This document shows positions 1 to 10,449 of a stretch of DNA of 64,000 nucleotides, in pieces. A program made the position numbers and the translations under genes. The stretch is from Limnanthes douglasii subsp. nivea (Eukaryota > Streptophyta > Magnoliopsida > Brassicales > Limnanthaceae). Below the pieces are notes generated by a model, which made no database searches, was not told where the DNA came from, and worked only from the letters and a program-made list of their open reading frames with translations. The DNA lies in NCBI GenBank assembly GCA_036936605.1, contig JAUPFV010000005.1:53340742-53404741 (forward strand). Direction: 5' to 3'. How positions within the stretch are numbered: the stretch's first letter is position 1; every line of letters begins with the position of its first letter.

Positions 1-332
1 CGGTATCTACCGGGCAATTTTATCTTACATAATTCTTACATCGTTCTGTAGTTATTTAATTTTGATGCTTTGTGTTCAAATGGACTTTTGTTATTTCATA
101 AGTGTTTTAAAGTGAGAGTGTTCAAATTCTCCGATGACACATGTTTAAATAGTCATCACCTCATCGAATTAAATCGAACTGCTAGTCAAACCACTTCGAA
201 TTTATTAAAAAGGCATCAAATTTTATTTAAAAACCTGGACACCTCATTAAAACCTCCCCGCGCCACCAGGGTAGGAACGAGTATACCCCCAAATATTTAC
301 ATGGACTTTAAACAAGTAAATATTTACATAGT
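1..332 (-). other. 3' non-coding part of the gypsy element
   Basis: This stretch lies downstream of the integrase stop. It contains no recognisable domain and no match to the LTR at 6061-6437. A short ORF on the + strand here has no supporting features. Tat elements often have long non-coding 3' regions, which fits. Confidence 0.5.
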
Positions 333-1692
333 CTATTCTAAATACAACCGAAAGTGCTCGATGTTCGAGGGGTGATTTAAAATCCTTCCATCTTTATCTT
401 TGAGCTTGTATGTCCCATGCTTAAGCTTTTCACTGATCACATAGGGTCCTTCCCATATTGGAGCTAGTTTGTCAAACTGCTTCTCTTTGGTATGCATGAA
501 GACTTTTCTTAGCACCGTATCACCTAGTTGAAAATCCCTCTTTTTGATTTTAGAGGCAAACCTGCTTCTCATCAAACCCTGATAGTATGTGGCTCTGAGG
601 TAAGCCTTAACTCTTCTTTCCTCCATCAAATCAAGATGGTTTCTTATCGCCACTTTGTTAGCTTGTTCGGAAAAATTATGGACTCGAAATGAAGGGAGAG
701 TGGCCTCTATGGGAGTTATAACATCCATCCCATATACTAAAGAAAAAGGAGACTCTTGTGTTGCAGCCCCAGGAGTGGTTCGGTAGGCCCATAATACTTC
801 TTGTAGATAACTTGGCCATTTTCCAGAAGCTTCTTCTAGATTCGTTTTAAGACCGGACATGATAGTCCTGTTAGCCACCTCAACTTGACCATTTTCCTGT
901 GGATGGAAAGGAGAGGAAAAACAATGTTGAATGCCTCTAGTATCACAAAAATTCTCCATCTCCTTGTTATCGAATTGTGGTCCATTGTCGGTAGTTATCT
1001 TTTGTGGAACCACAAATCTACAACAAATGTTAGACATGATGAATTTTATAACAGATTTCAAAGTAGTTCCTGCCAATGGGGCTGCTTCGATCCATTTTGA
1101 GAAGTAATCAATAGCAACAATTATAGTTCTGCACCCTCCGGATGCTATGGGTAGAGGTCCCACTAAATCCAGCCTCCAACGAGCAAAAGGTATTAGCTCA
1201 GAAATCGACTCTAAAGGGACTGTTGGAACATGAATTTCATTACTGTATCTTTGGAAAGGATCACACTTCTTCACCCATTCCTTGGCATCTTGCATTATGG
1301 AGGGCCAGTAGTACCCATCCAACAAAACTCTTCTAGTTAGAGCCCTGAATCCACAGTGTGTTGATCCCTCGCCATCCTGTAATTCAGAGAGAACTATTTG
1401 GGATTCTTCGATCCCCACACATTGTAAGAGAGGTTTATTGAAGGATTTTTTTATAAAGAATGTTTCTTAAGATGACAAAACCACGAGCCTTGAATTTCAC
1501 CTTCCTTGCTACTGTTTTTTCCGGAGGAAAGATGCCATCTGAGAGATATTGGAGAAGAGGAAATCTCCAATCTTGGGGTTGTTTTACTTGTATATTCAAG
1601 CTCTCTTCTTCCTTATCCAGATTTATTTGAATGAATGGGAACTCTAACACATGAATCCAAGGGTAGGACTCGGTATAGGCTATGGTTGCCAA
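333..1692 (-). pseudogene. Integrase of the gypsy element (broken)
   Basis: Integrase inserts the cDNA into the host chromosome. The N-terminal part (1692-1435) carries the tail of the second RNase H followed by the linker. The part from 1418 to 333 has the pre-integrase region (GYYWPSIMQDA) and the catalytic core: first acid in RLDLVGPL, second in TTDNGPQF, third in NGQVEVANRT. A GPY-like segment (APIWEGPYVISEK) follows, and the protein ends at HFRLYLE. The usual H2C2 zinc site is damaged: the second cysteine of the CxxC pair reads as Phe (KKCDPFQR) and a histidine is replaced. A frame break near 1420-1435 separates the two parts. Confidence 0.9.
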
Positions 1693-2169
1693 AGAGTCTG
1701 CTAGCGTATTTTCTATTCAGGGTATGTGCTCATAGGTGATGCTTTTGAAATTAAGTGCCACTTCTTTGAGAACAAACAAGTATTTAACCAGTTTCCCTTT
1801 CTTGGCTTCGGATAGACCTTGTGCATGATGGATAAGAAGCTGAGAATCGCTTATTAACCTGACCCTTTTGGCTCCACAAATAAGAGCTGATTTCAAGCGA
1901 GCTATAGCAGCTTCATATTCGGACTCATTATTTGAAGCCCTGAAAGTAAAACATATAGCTTGGTACATCTTGTCGCCGTACGGAGAGGTCAAACATATCC
2001 CAGCACCACAACCCATGGTACTTGATCCACCATCAGTACGGACAACCCATACTTTTTTTATCTTTTTCGCCGGTTGCTTGCTTATTACCTCTGTCTGAAT
2101 GGAATTCAACCAAGAAATCAGCCACAGTTTGAGCTTTGACTGCCGTTCGAGGGGCGAAGTCAATATCAT
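1690..2169 (-). pseudogene. Archaeal-type RNase H (second RNase H) of the gypsy element
   Basis: This domain starts with VWVVRTDGGSS and continues through NNESEYEAA and LISDSQLLIHHAQGL. It ends with LADSLATIA, which holds the last acidic residue. The four acidic catalytic positions are visible. The reading frame is stopped by a TGA near 1718, between EHIP and IENTLADSLA, where relatives usually have Arg (likely CGA to TGA). An RNase H of this type upstream of integrase is characteristic of Tat-lineage elements. Confidence 0.88.
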
Positions 2170-2548
2170 AGTCTCCCAGCTCCACTGACCACTTGGTTAT
2201 TCTACTTGAAATGTCTGCTTTTTGAAGAACATTTTTCAAAGGAAAAGACGTCCGGACGATGATCGAATGAGACTAAAAGTAGGGCCTCATTTTCCTAGCA
2301 GCAATTACTAATGCCAATGCTAGTTTTTCAAGTTTCAAGTATCTTTTTTCTACATCAATCAAGCTCTTGCTGATATAGTATACTGGTCGAGGATAATTAT
2401 CCACCTCCCTTACTAGCACTGCACTCAAAGCACGCTCAGAAACTGCCAGGTATATGTAAAGTGTCTCTCCATCAACAGGTTAAAACAAAGTTTTAGGGGA
2501 GGATAAGTGCTTCTTAATTTCATGAAATGCTTGGTCACAATGGGGAGA
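2033..2548 (-). pseudogene. RNase H of the gypsy element
   Basis: Immediately after the RT, the - strand encodes a degraded RNase H. Recognisable parts are ALSAVLVREVDNYPRPVYYI, a KRYLKLEKLALALV helix, and the C-terminal KWSVELGDYDIDFAPRT and KAQTVADFLVEF segments. Stops occur after the RT ORF at 2549 and again near 2480 and 2280. This is the primary RNase H shared by all Ty3/gypsy elements. Confidence 0.82.
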
Positions 2549-3490
2549 CTAATTAAACTCTTTTGCACCTTTCAAAGTTTGAAAACATGGGGCACACATA
2601 TCTGAATACCTTGAGATAAAACGGTTTAGAGCAGCCAACCTCCATGTCAATATTTGTACTTCTTTAATATTCTGAGGAGGCTCCATTTGTAGCAAAGTAT
2701 TAAGTTGGTCTGGATCAGGCTGTATCCCTTTCTCACTTATTAAATACCCCAAGAATTTCCCGGACTGTACTCCGAAAACACACTTCTCTAGGTTCAATTT
2801 TAAATTTACTTTCATTAGATTGGCAAAAGTTTCTTGGAGATCTGCCAAGTGTAGCTCTTCGTCCACACTTTTTACCATCATGTCGTCGATATAAACATCC
2901 ATATTTCTTCCAATCTGATTAGCAAAAGCCTTGTTTACTAACCTATGATAAGTAGCCTCAACATTCTTTAATCCAAACGGCATCACCTTGTAACAATGGA
3001 GGCCCCTATCAGTAACAAACGTAGTATGTTCTTGATCATTTGGATCTACTTGAATCTGATTGTACCCGGAGAAGGCATCCATAAAGGACAATAGCTTGTT
3101 CCCGGATGTGGAGTTCATCAACTGATCAATTCGGGGAACTGGATATAGATCCTTCGGGCAAGCTCTATTGAGATATGTAAAATCGATGCACATACGCCAC
3201 TTTTCATTTTTCTTCTTCACCAACACCGGATTGACTGTCCATAAAGGGTATTGAGATTCCTTGATGTGCCCCATTTTAGTAAGTCGGTCAACTTCTTGAA
3301 CTATGACATCAGTTTTCTCTTTAGAAAAAGCTCTCTTCTTTTGTACAACAGGTGCTATATCTCTCCTGACGGACAACTGGTGTGATATAATGTCTGCTGG
3401 TACTCCGGTTACATCAGCATTGCACCAAGCGAAAACATGTTGATGGTCTTTTAAAAAGGCTAACATTTTTCCCTTTAATTCTGATGTCAT
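2549..3490 (-). pseudogene. Reverse transcriptase of the gypsy element
   Basis: A 313-residue open stretch contains the RT fingers and palm in order: KKKNEKWRMCIDFTYLNRACP, LLSFMDAFSGYNQI, CYKVMPFGLKN and the catalytic box VYIDDMMVKS, with the two active-site aspartates intact. Then come GKFLGYLISEKGI and the thumb/connection RLAALNRFISR. The upstream linker to protease (3490-3620) is out of frame. This is the best preserved enzymatic domain of the element. Confidence 0.93.
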
Positions 3491-3622
3491 CTTGCACCCG
3501 ATCTTGACACTTTTTCCTTCAACCAGAGAGTGAGTTTCAACTTCTTCAATAGGTATTAAAATGCTAGGGGTCTCTCTGGGGTCATCAATTTCACCCTCTC
3601 CCCCAAAGGGCCCCTCAAATTT

Positions 3623-4348
3623 CTAATCCTCACTGATCCGAACTGACCCCAAAATTCGAGGGGCCAGTGTTGTTGCATAACACTCCCTTGCCACCTTCTG
3701 ACTGCTCCGGACAACTCCCATTTGTCCTTGTATAGCGTATTTCAAACATTGGTGGACTGTTGACGCCACAGCATGCATCCTAGAGAGCCAAGACCTCCCC
3801 AAAATAGCATTGTAACAAGTGGGACAATCCACCACGATAAAAAGTATCCTGACCATCTTCTTAAACGGGCCTTTGCCTAACAAAACCTCATTCTCAAACT
3901 CTCCAATCACATCTGCTGAGCTTCCAGTGAAACCCTCAATTGACGTGTTCGAACGTTGAATTACTGTTGGGTTCTTCATTTTTTTGCAGGAAGTTAAAAA
4001 GAGGATATTGGCTGAACTACCGGTGTCCACCAAAATCCGCCTTATGTCATTGCCGCCAATGGATGCTCCCATTACGACAGCATCTTCATGGGGACCAACT
4101 ATGTCCCTCAAGTCATCCTCATCGAAAACAATGAAGGGAAATGGGATTTGTGATTGATAGGAAGTAATGCCTCCTTCCAGTTGGGTGGCTAGAGTATGAA
4201 CATGCCTCTTTCTCGAATAAGCAATTGGTGCAGTCATAGTGTCTTCCCCAAATATTATAAGTGACTCGAAAAAGCTGATGAGGCCATACACCGTCTTGCA
4301 ATGCTCTGTGATAACACCCACCTTGTTTCGAGTTGGATCAAGATCCAA
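3623..4348 (-). pseudogene. Aspartic protease region of the gypsy element
   Basis: The retropepsin-like domain is marked by RRILVDTGSSANILF (active-site DTGS) and, about 80 residues later, CYNAILGRSWLSRMHAV, the conserved ILGR segment near the C-terminus of these proteases. HQCLKYAIQGQMGVV follows and is typical of the Tat linker. The ORF is open over 241 codons, but it is disconnected from both gag and RT by frame breaks. Confidence 0.9.
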
Positions 4349-4439
4349 ATATTTTTATTCTACATCAAACCTTTCAATTATCACCATAGCCCCATCCAGA
4401 GCCGATGTCCCTGCGTTGTTCGGGATAGTCCGATGAGCA

Positions 4440-5722
4440 TTATCAGGCCTGTTTCAACTTCTTCTTTTAACATAAACCCCCAACTTCCCTCTCTCAATCA
4501 AATTCCACACTTCTTGTTTTAATGCAATGAAATATTTGGTGGTATGACCAGTATCATGGTGATACTGACAAAAACTATTATTTTGACTTTTCCTAGGAGA
4601 TTGTAATGCACCCGGCTTTCTGAAATGGACTTCGTCTTTCGTTTTATCATAAATGGTGGCTAAATTTTCTTTTAATTCAGAAAACCACTCCGGTTGAACC
4701 CAAGGTCCTTGCTTATTTCTAGATTGCTGGCTTTTCGCTGGTGCAGCCGGGTGGGACTGAGCCTTGGCCCTGTTTTGACCCTGTCCGGCTTCCTTGGCCT
4801 TATACCCGAACTGATTCTAATTTTGATTTGGTGCAGCCGGGGCAGATCTCACTTGCTGGTGCACTCTGGTTTTCTTTGTTTCATCTACATTAATCTGTTT
4901 GCCCACCTGATTCAGTAAACATCCCCATGTCATGGCCTTTTTCCTGGTTACTGAATCAGCCAGATTATCAGGGTTCAAACCCTGCCTTAGAGAAACTATT
5001 GCCACTTGTTCAAAGCAATCAACTAATTTATTTTTGGTGTTCACGAAGCGACTTATGTACTCCTTCAAAGATTGATTTGGTTCTTGGGCACAAAGGATAA
5101 TAGTGTCTCCATTGCCCTTCACTTCTTTACTTCCAACGAACTGTCTTCGGAAAGCCACCCAAAAAGTGTCGAATTTCCTGATGCAGCCTTGTGGGAAACT
5201 ATTGTACCACTTTAGAGCACTCCCCGTAAAAGACTGGGAGAATGCTCGACAGAGTAGTTTATCATCGTCATCAAAGTTCATCATAAAAAATTTAAATTGC
5301 TCCAGATGGTTATCTGGATCTTTACTACCATCATATTTTTCCATCTTTGTGCTGTCAGACCTCTTAGGAAGGTTTTTGGACAGTACCTTGGAGGATAATG
5401 AAGATTGTCTCCATTTGCGGCCACGATTGAATACAGTATCTTCGTTGGGAGTTGCAAAGATACCTGGCTCATCATGAAAGGAAAAAGGATCCATTAGTAA
5501 TCGGTCTACGTGCCTCCGGCCATGACCATGACTATGAGACGACCCTTTACCCAGATGCCTCTTCAACCTTCCATGCCTGTCCCTTTTTCTTGAGTATTTT
5601 TTAACCAACTTCTCTTTATTCTTAGAACGGCCTTCATCACTGCTGGATGACAGGGATTCTTGGACTCCATCTTCATTTGAGGAGCTGCTGGAAGATTCTG
5701 AGTCTGAATCTGAGCTCTCCAC
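4440..5722 (-). pseudogene. Gag of the gypsy element, main part
   Basis: The open stretch 5722-4817 starts with a Ser/Asp/Glu-rich tract and a basic His-rich tract. It continues into a retrotransposon gag domain (LCRAFSQSFTGSALKWYNS, IRKFDTFWVAFRRQFVG, SLKEYISRFVNTKNKLVDC). After a break, the frame near 4440-4570 encodes a Tat-type zinc-knuckle derivative, CQYHHDTGHTTKYF, where the final cysteine is Phe. Gag forms the virus-like particle that packages the RNA. The single frame is interrupted at 4817 and again before protease. Confidence 0.87.
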
Positions 5723-5847
5723 CGGTTTAGATCAGTGAGACTTCTTTGAGCTATCATGAGTCTTTTTAGTGCTCACATGGGTTTTTGACGGCTCATGCTC
5801 TCTTGAATTGTCAGTATGGTGAACTGCTGAAACTTTTGACTTTTCTT

Positions 5848-5988
5848 TCACACCCAATTCTGCCCTTTTGCAGCCCTCAAGGCTTCTATCTCAACATTTA
5901 GTCTATCTCGCTCCTCGATAGTATATTCATCATTTTCTCCCACCACTTCTGCCAAAGCTGGTGCTATTTCCTGCTCGTCCGGATTCAT
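5848..5988 (-). pseudogene. Gag N-terminus of the gypsy element
   Basis: The first good start codon downstream of the primer-binding site is at 5988 (MNPDEQEIAPALAEVV). It is followed by a charged segment (ERDRLNVEIEALRAAKG) that looks like a short coiled coil. The frame runs into a stop at 5848, so a frameshift separates it from the main gag ORF that starts at 5722. A longer open stretch upstream reads through the PBS and LTR edge and is unlikely to be translated. Confidence 0.65.
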
Positions 5989-6038
5989 CCAAACTGATCT
6001 TTCTTGATGGTTTTGAATGCTTGATTCAGACACCTTCT

Positions 6039-6057
6039 CCTCCCAATGTGGTCGCCA
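6039..6057 (-). other. Primer-binding site of the gypsy element
   Basis: On the - strand the LTR end CACACCA is followed after three bases by TGGCGACCACATTGGGAGG. It begins with the TGG expected opposite a tRNA CCA end and resembles the TGGCGAC-type sites of plant Tat/Ogre elements. The exact tRNA was not determined. Confidence 0.7.
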
Positions 6058-6060
6058 ATT

Positions 6061-6437
6061 TGGTGTGGATAATTTCAGTCTGAGGGTAATTTCATCAGGA
6101 GTTTTGTAACGTTTCAAGGGTATTTAATGTTTGGGTAGTTTGTAGTGAGAGATTTGAACTGCATGGTTGTATTAAATGTTCATTACCCCCATTAATGCAA
6201 GTGGTTGGGTATTTATACCCTTAATCATGGGCCTCATGGGTTTACGGGTCAAACTCATGAAACCGGGTCGAATTCAAAGGCCCATTAGTTTATTAAGGAG
6301 GTTGGTAATTAGTTTAGTCATAAAGTGATTAGTTTTTTAATACTTTAGTCCTGTTCGGATGGTTCAGTGGGTGGTTTTTGTCCAAAATGCCCCTCTCCGG
6401 TTTCTACAGTGAGTGGTGAGAAAATCCAGACTCATCA
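6061..6437 (-). repeat. 5' LTR of the gypsy element (about 377 bp)
   Basis: The inner edge is fixed by the adjacent primer-binding site; on the - strand the LTR ends in CCACACCA. The outer edge is best placed at 6437, where the - strand starts TGATGAGTCTGG, giving a TG...CA element. A TATA box (TATAAATA on the - strand, 6210-6217) supports promoter function. The outer boundary is inferred, because the partner LTR is outside the window. Confidence 0.75.
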
Positions 6438-6739
6438 ATAATATCTTATAAAATTCTACCATATATTTTTAGTTATCTTTCTTATTATTTAATATATATT
6501 TACATTAAAATTATTATATTAAAATAAATCATTTTCATAAATTAACATAATATATTTACTTTATAAATATATATATTATAATTAAAATAATTAATAATAT
6601 AATACATAATATATAGTATATTTAAATTTAAAATATAAAAAAAAAATTGTCTCATTTCCAAAAATACTTAAATTTTTAGTAGAATAAAAAATTTACATTG
6701 TAATAAAACAAGACATGATATTATTTATCACCTAAATAA

Positions 6740-7230
6740 AGCTCAACGAATTTTGATGTCTGAATCAAACAAATCAACTCTCTATTTATAGATCTCACAA
6801 AATTATAAATCATGGTACTTACTAAAATGTTCCGAAAATTGTTACGGAAATATTTGATAAATTTTTTTTAAAACATTCTGTGTCCGAATCAAACATACCA
6901 AGTCTCTATTTATAGATCTCAAAATATTGTAAATCATGGTATAATGTTTGTTATTTTTTGCACTTACTAAAATATTCTAAAAATTGTTTTGAAAAAACCT
7001 AGATAAAAAGAACTTAAAAACTTTGGTGTCCGAATCGAACAAACCAAGTCTCTATTCATAGATCTCAAGAAATTAAATAATGGTATGGTTTTTTTTTAAC
7101 TTACTAAAATAGTCCGAAAATAATTTTGAAAATACAAAATAAATAAAATACTCAAAATATTTTGGTGCCAAATCTAACAAACCAAATCTCTATTTATAGA
7201 TATCAAAAAATAAAAAATAATTGTATGTTT
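6740..7230. repeat. Four degenerate tandem repeats of about 130-140 bp
   Basis: Four successive units share the order 'TTTTG-TGTC-GAATC-AACAAA-CAA', then CTCTATTTATAGATCTCA, then an A-rich run, then 'ACTTACTAAAATATTC-GAAAA'. The conserved centres are at about 6780, 6905, 7050 and 7190. On the - strand each centre reads as a TATA box (CTATAAATAGAG), so the array looks like a multiplied promoter-type fragment. No gene follows in either direction. Confidence 0.7.
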
Positions 7231-7284
7231 TTTTTAACAACCAATTTTTCTATAAAATAAATTTTTTAAAAAAAAGTAGTTCCT

Positions 7285-7308
7285 GCAGCGTGCTATGTGG
7301 CACGCTGC
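7285..7308. other. Perfect 9-bp stem hairpin in AT-rich surroundings
   Basis: GCAGCGTGC and GCACGCTGC are perfect inverted copies around a 6-base loop. The stem is strikingly GC-rich within an AT-rich region and follows directly on the promoter-like repeats. It could be a transposon-end hairpin or a transcribed structure; nothing nearby decides this. Confidence 0.5.
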
Positions 7309-8036
7309 GGTTGTTGATGGCAGAGATGAATTTGAATTCATCTTTTGCACTGAGTTCATCTACTCTTTGACATTAAGATGAAATATAAATTGCTGCAGAA
7401 GATTATGCGTATTTTTTGATGAAAAATCCACTACTGCGACTGGTTTAAGGTTTATATTGTTCTATCTCTCTAAGACTCTTTCTACTTTTATTAAAATTAT
7501 TCATGTTGGGTTACTAAATAATCGTATTTATAGAGGAGATATAGATAGAAAGAACCGAGTTGATATTTTATACTGGAGGGGAGTTTTACTTTAGAAAAAT
7601 GCGGTGTCACTCGCTTTATTAATATTTAAATTATGCGCAGATTAAAATAATAAGATGATACTGCTGTAAGTGAAAAGAATATTAAATTTTTGTAAATTAA
7701 TGTTTTGTCGTTTTTTTAAAATGTAATTTGCAAAGTATTGAAACATCATAAATTTATTTTAATAATAATAGTGTAAAACGTGTTTAAGTTGAAAAATATA
7801 TTATGATACATTAACAACTGTAAGTTCATTTTAAATAATTAAGTTGAAATAATTTTTGTATATTTTTTATATAGAAAAACATTATCATTAATTATTTATA
7901 AAAATAATTACATTTTACTCTAAGATACCATTGTATTAACGTGATATTAACAAATGCCAACATTCCACCCGTATAAATAGCGATCTTTAACCGTATATAT
8001 TAACATTTAATTATTAAAGCTTTCATATATCAAAGT

Positions 8037-8231
8037 CTTATGACATGAAAACCTTGTCACAAACTATTATAACACAAAAAACAATTATGGCTTGAATAAA
8101 TAACCTAAACAACTTTCGTATATTCATTTCTTATGAAATGAAGACCTTGTCACAAACTATTACGACAAAAAAATAATTATGGCTTGAGATAAAGTTAGTA
8201 ATATCATATTGAAGGAATAACCTAAACTTAA
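8037..8231. repeat. Direct duplication of about 90-100 bp
   Basis: The phrases CTTATGACATGAAAACC, CCTTGTCACAAACTATTA, AATTATGGCTTGA and ATAACCTAAAC recur with small changes in two consecutive copies. No coding role is visible. Confidence 0.6.
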
Positions 8232-8400
8232 GCCATCGATTATACTCACACTTATATCTTAAGTCAATTTTTATATGATAATACTAAGACATTTTTAAAT
8301 CTCTTCCAAACACACTTATCCTCTTAACCCTAATATTTATATCTGAATTCAATCCAATAAAATAGACTAAGCAGATCTGCATCTTTTTCCACCTATGTAA

Positions 8401-9589
8401 ATTTTTATATTTATTCAAAAGTCCAAAAATAAATAGCACAAAATGCATTTACTACACGTATTAACTAACAAGACATAATAAATTGTTAAATACAAAATAA
8501 TCCACATTAAAATACTAATAATTTTGATTTTTGGGATGTGAAAAATTATGATTAAACTGGTAGTTGTTAATGCCCAACACCGCAACAAAATCAATAGAAC
8601 AAAAAATACCTTATCACTCCTGCACTTAATCCACCCAGTCGTCCTAGAAAAACAGTCAAATAGGTAGTACTGTGTCTCTAAATAAGATATCTTCATTACA
8701 CGGTAATACAATGAGAATGGAAGAAACTTAATCAGATAAATATGATTTGTTTTTAAGACGACGTTTGAAGTCCATTATGTCACAAAATTAACCATAATCT
8801 TCTGTCCATCTGACAAATACCTCATTGACATCATTTGACTTTTCCAGTTAGACCAAACCTCTCTACAGCTGCTCTCATTTTTTTCTCGTGGTTCCCCGTG
8901 AACTCTTTCTCAGTTAAATGCCGATGATACTGCCCAATCTTGAGATGATTAGGGAAGTGTACTATCTCTGAGCAGTGTACTCTCCATGTTTCATTAAGTC
9001 CCACAAGAGAAATCTTTGAATGCACTACTAGGAGAGGAAGCTTTCCAGATCCGTTAAACAGAATACTAGGATACTGTCCCTTGCGACATTATCTATCAGC
9101 CCACCTCTCTCCATCTTTGGAAGCGTGAAACGTTCCCTTCTTACGATGGGCCTGTCGAGCAAGTTTTGCTAAGACCCGACCAAATCGAGCATTGCATGTG
9201 AAATATTCTCTTACTCTCATTTGTACTGCTTTATTGAATTCTTTTCTAGTTTGGACCGGGTATATCGTAGTTACCTGTATGCATTTGTAGTTTCTTATTC
9301 TGCATATAGATGATGTTCCTGCAAACACCACTCAAGAAATCTTGAGAATGTGAGACCGTAACAAAGATGCTGTCAAAATTATTCAAACTCTCTTTTAACT
9401 AGACACAAACTTCTAAAGCTAAATAATCGGTGTTGGATATAAAAGGATATTTCGAGGAAGGGATGCACTAACGAAGGGCCTTCTTTGTGGTCATCATTCC
9501 CTTCCAAGACGATAAATTCTTCTTTTAGTTCATATGCTTTAATTTCTAAGAAAGTTTAATAGCATTTTGTACAAATCCTTAAATTTCCT
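8401..9589 (-). other. Unassigned stretch with two short - strand ORFs
   Basis: Two ORFs on the - strand (9331-9089, 80 codons, rich in Arg/Lys; 9025-8831, 64 codons) have an amino-acid composition that looks more protein-like than their surroundings. I recognise no family. They may be remnants of one decayed gene or transposon, with a frame break near 9030-9090. Confidence 0.3.
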
Positions 9590-10440
9590 CTTGTGACGAC
9601 TAATTTCCCTTATTGATGGGGAATTTTAAACATTGGTGAACCGAAAATAATACAACGTGCATATAATCAAACCAAGATTGTCACAATATAAAGTTATAAG
9701 ATGATAGTACATCTACTACCATAAATAAGAGTTGTATTATCATTCTATACCAAGACCCACATCTAGAGTTAACTCATCTAGGACAGTCCAATTTACTCTG
9801 GTGAACCCAATAAAGATTCTTTGAGTTAGAGATAAATAATGAGGCACATCTCAACCTCTCATAGGTACCTTTGTACAGGGTGTTTGTCAAGGTCAATAAT
9901 CACCCTCGTGATCTCTACTTTGGTCAACTCCCACGTTATTAATATTGCATCACTGTGTGAGGATACCAATCATTTCAGATCGTTATCCAAGAATTATAGA
10001 ATCATATAGGAATTGTATAAAGGTGATGATGTCTTCTCTAGACACACAACCTATATTTCTTCTACGTACCTCTTTCTTGATTTTTTAAAATGTTTGAAGT
10101 CAAAGTCTCCTATAAAAATCACACTAATTATCTTTCTATTCAGATTTGGGTCCATATATAGTTGATCTGCTTTAGCTATTGTGCTAGCATTCATATCCCG
10201 CGCTCTTGGATCTTTGGTTCATATCAAATCTTGTCATACATTTTCTCTGAAACATTGCCTCAATTATTCTTTTTCTTCATTTTTAACAAACTTAATATCT
10301 TTTCTTTATTAAATAAACTTTGGACCTGATCTAGCAAAACCTAAAAATCTCTTGTAAAATTATCAATATTGTCATGGAACTTACATGTGTTATTTTTATC
10401 TATCTTTTGTCTTATTCATTGCAACTTCCGAGATTGGATT
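9590..10440 (-). pseudogene. Heavily decayed Ty3/gypsy fragment (gag and protease pieces)
   Basis: On the - strand near 10430-10300 a gag zinc-knuckle-like segment can be read (NTCKFHDNIDNFTRDF followed by LLDQVQSLFNKEKI). It resembles the CxFHxDxGHxTxxC...LKxxIxxLIxxG pattern of Tat gag. Near 9720-9600 the - strand matches the end of the Tat protease, with HQCLKF preserved. Order and orientation agree with an old gypsy copy. The match is by eye and interrupted by many stops. Confidence 0.45.
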
Positions 10441-10449
10441 TATTTAATT

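Larger units (their letters stand above)
1..6437 (-). mobile_element. Ty3/gypsy LTR retrotransposon, Tat lineage, 3' LTR beyond window
   Basis: Reading leftward, the order is 5' LTR, primer-binding site, gag, aspartic protease, reverse transcriptase, RNase H, a second archaeal-type RNase H, and integrase. The second RNase H before integrase is the hallmark of the Tat lineage. Stops and frameshifts separate the blocks, so this copy is probably dead, but all domains remain easy to recognise, so it is not very old. No copy of the LTR is visible in positions 1-332, so the element continues past the left edge. Because only one LTR is in view, neither LTR divergence nor a target duplication can be assessed. 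Confidence 0.93.
6438..8400. other. AT-rich non-coding DNA
   Basis: There is no recognisable gene. The stretch holds long A/T runs, the tandem repeats at 6740-7230, a GC-rich hairpin at 7285-7308 and a short direct repeat near 8.1 kb, each listed separately. Confidence 0.6.

Noticed and set aside
8831..9331. A possible host gene on the - strand
   Set aside because: The two short frames have no recognisable motif, no promoter or splice evidence, and sit among transposon remnants; left as unassigned.
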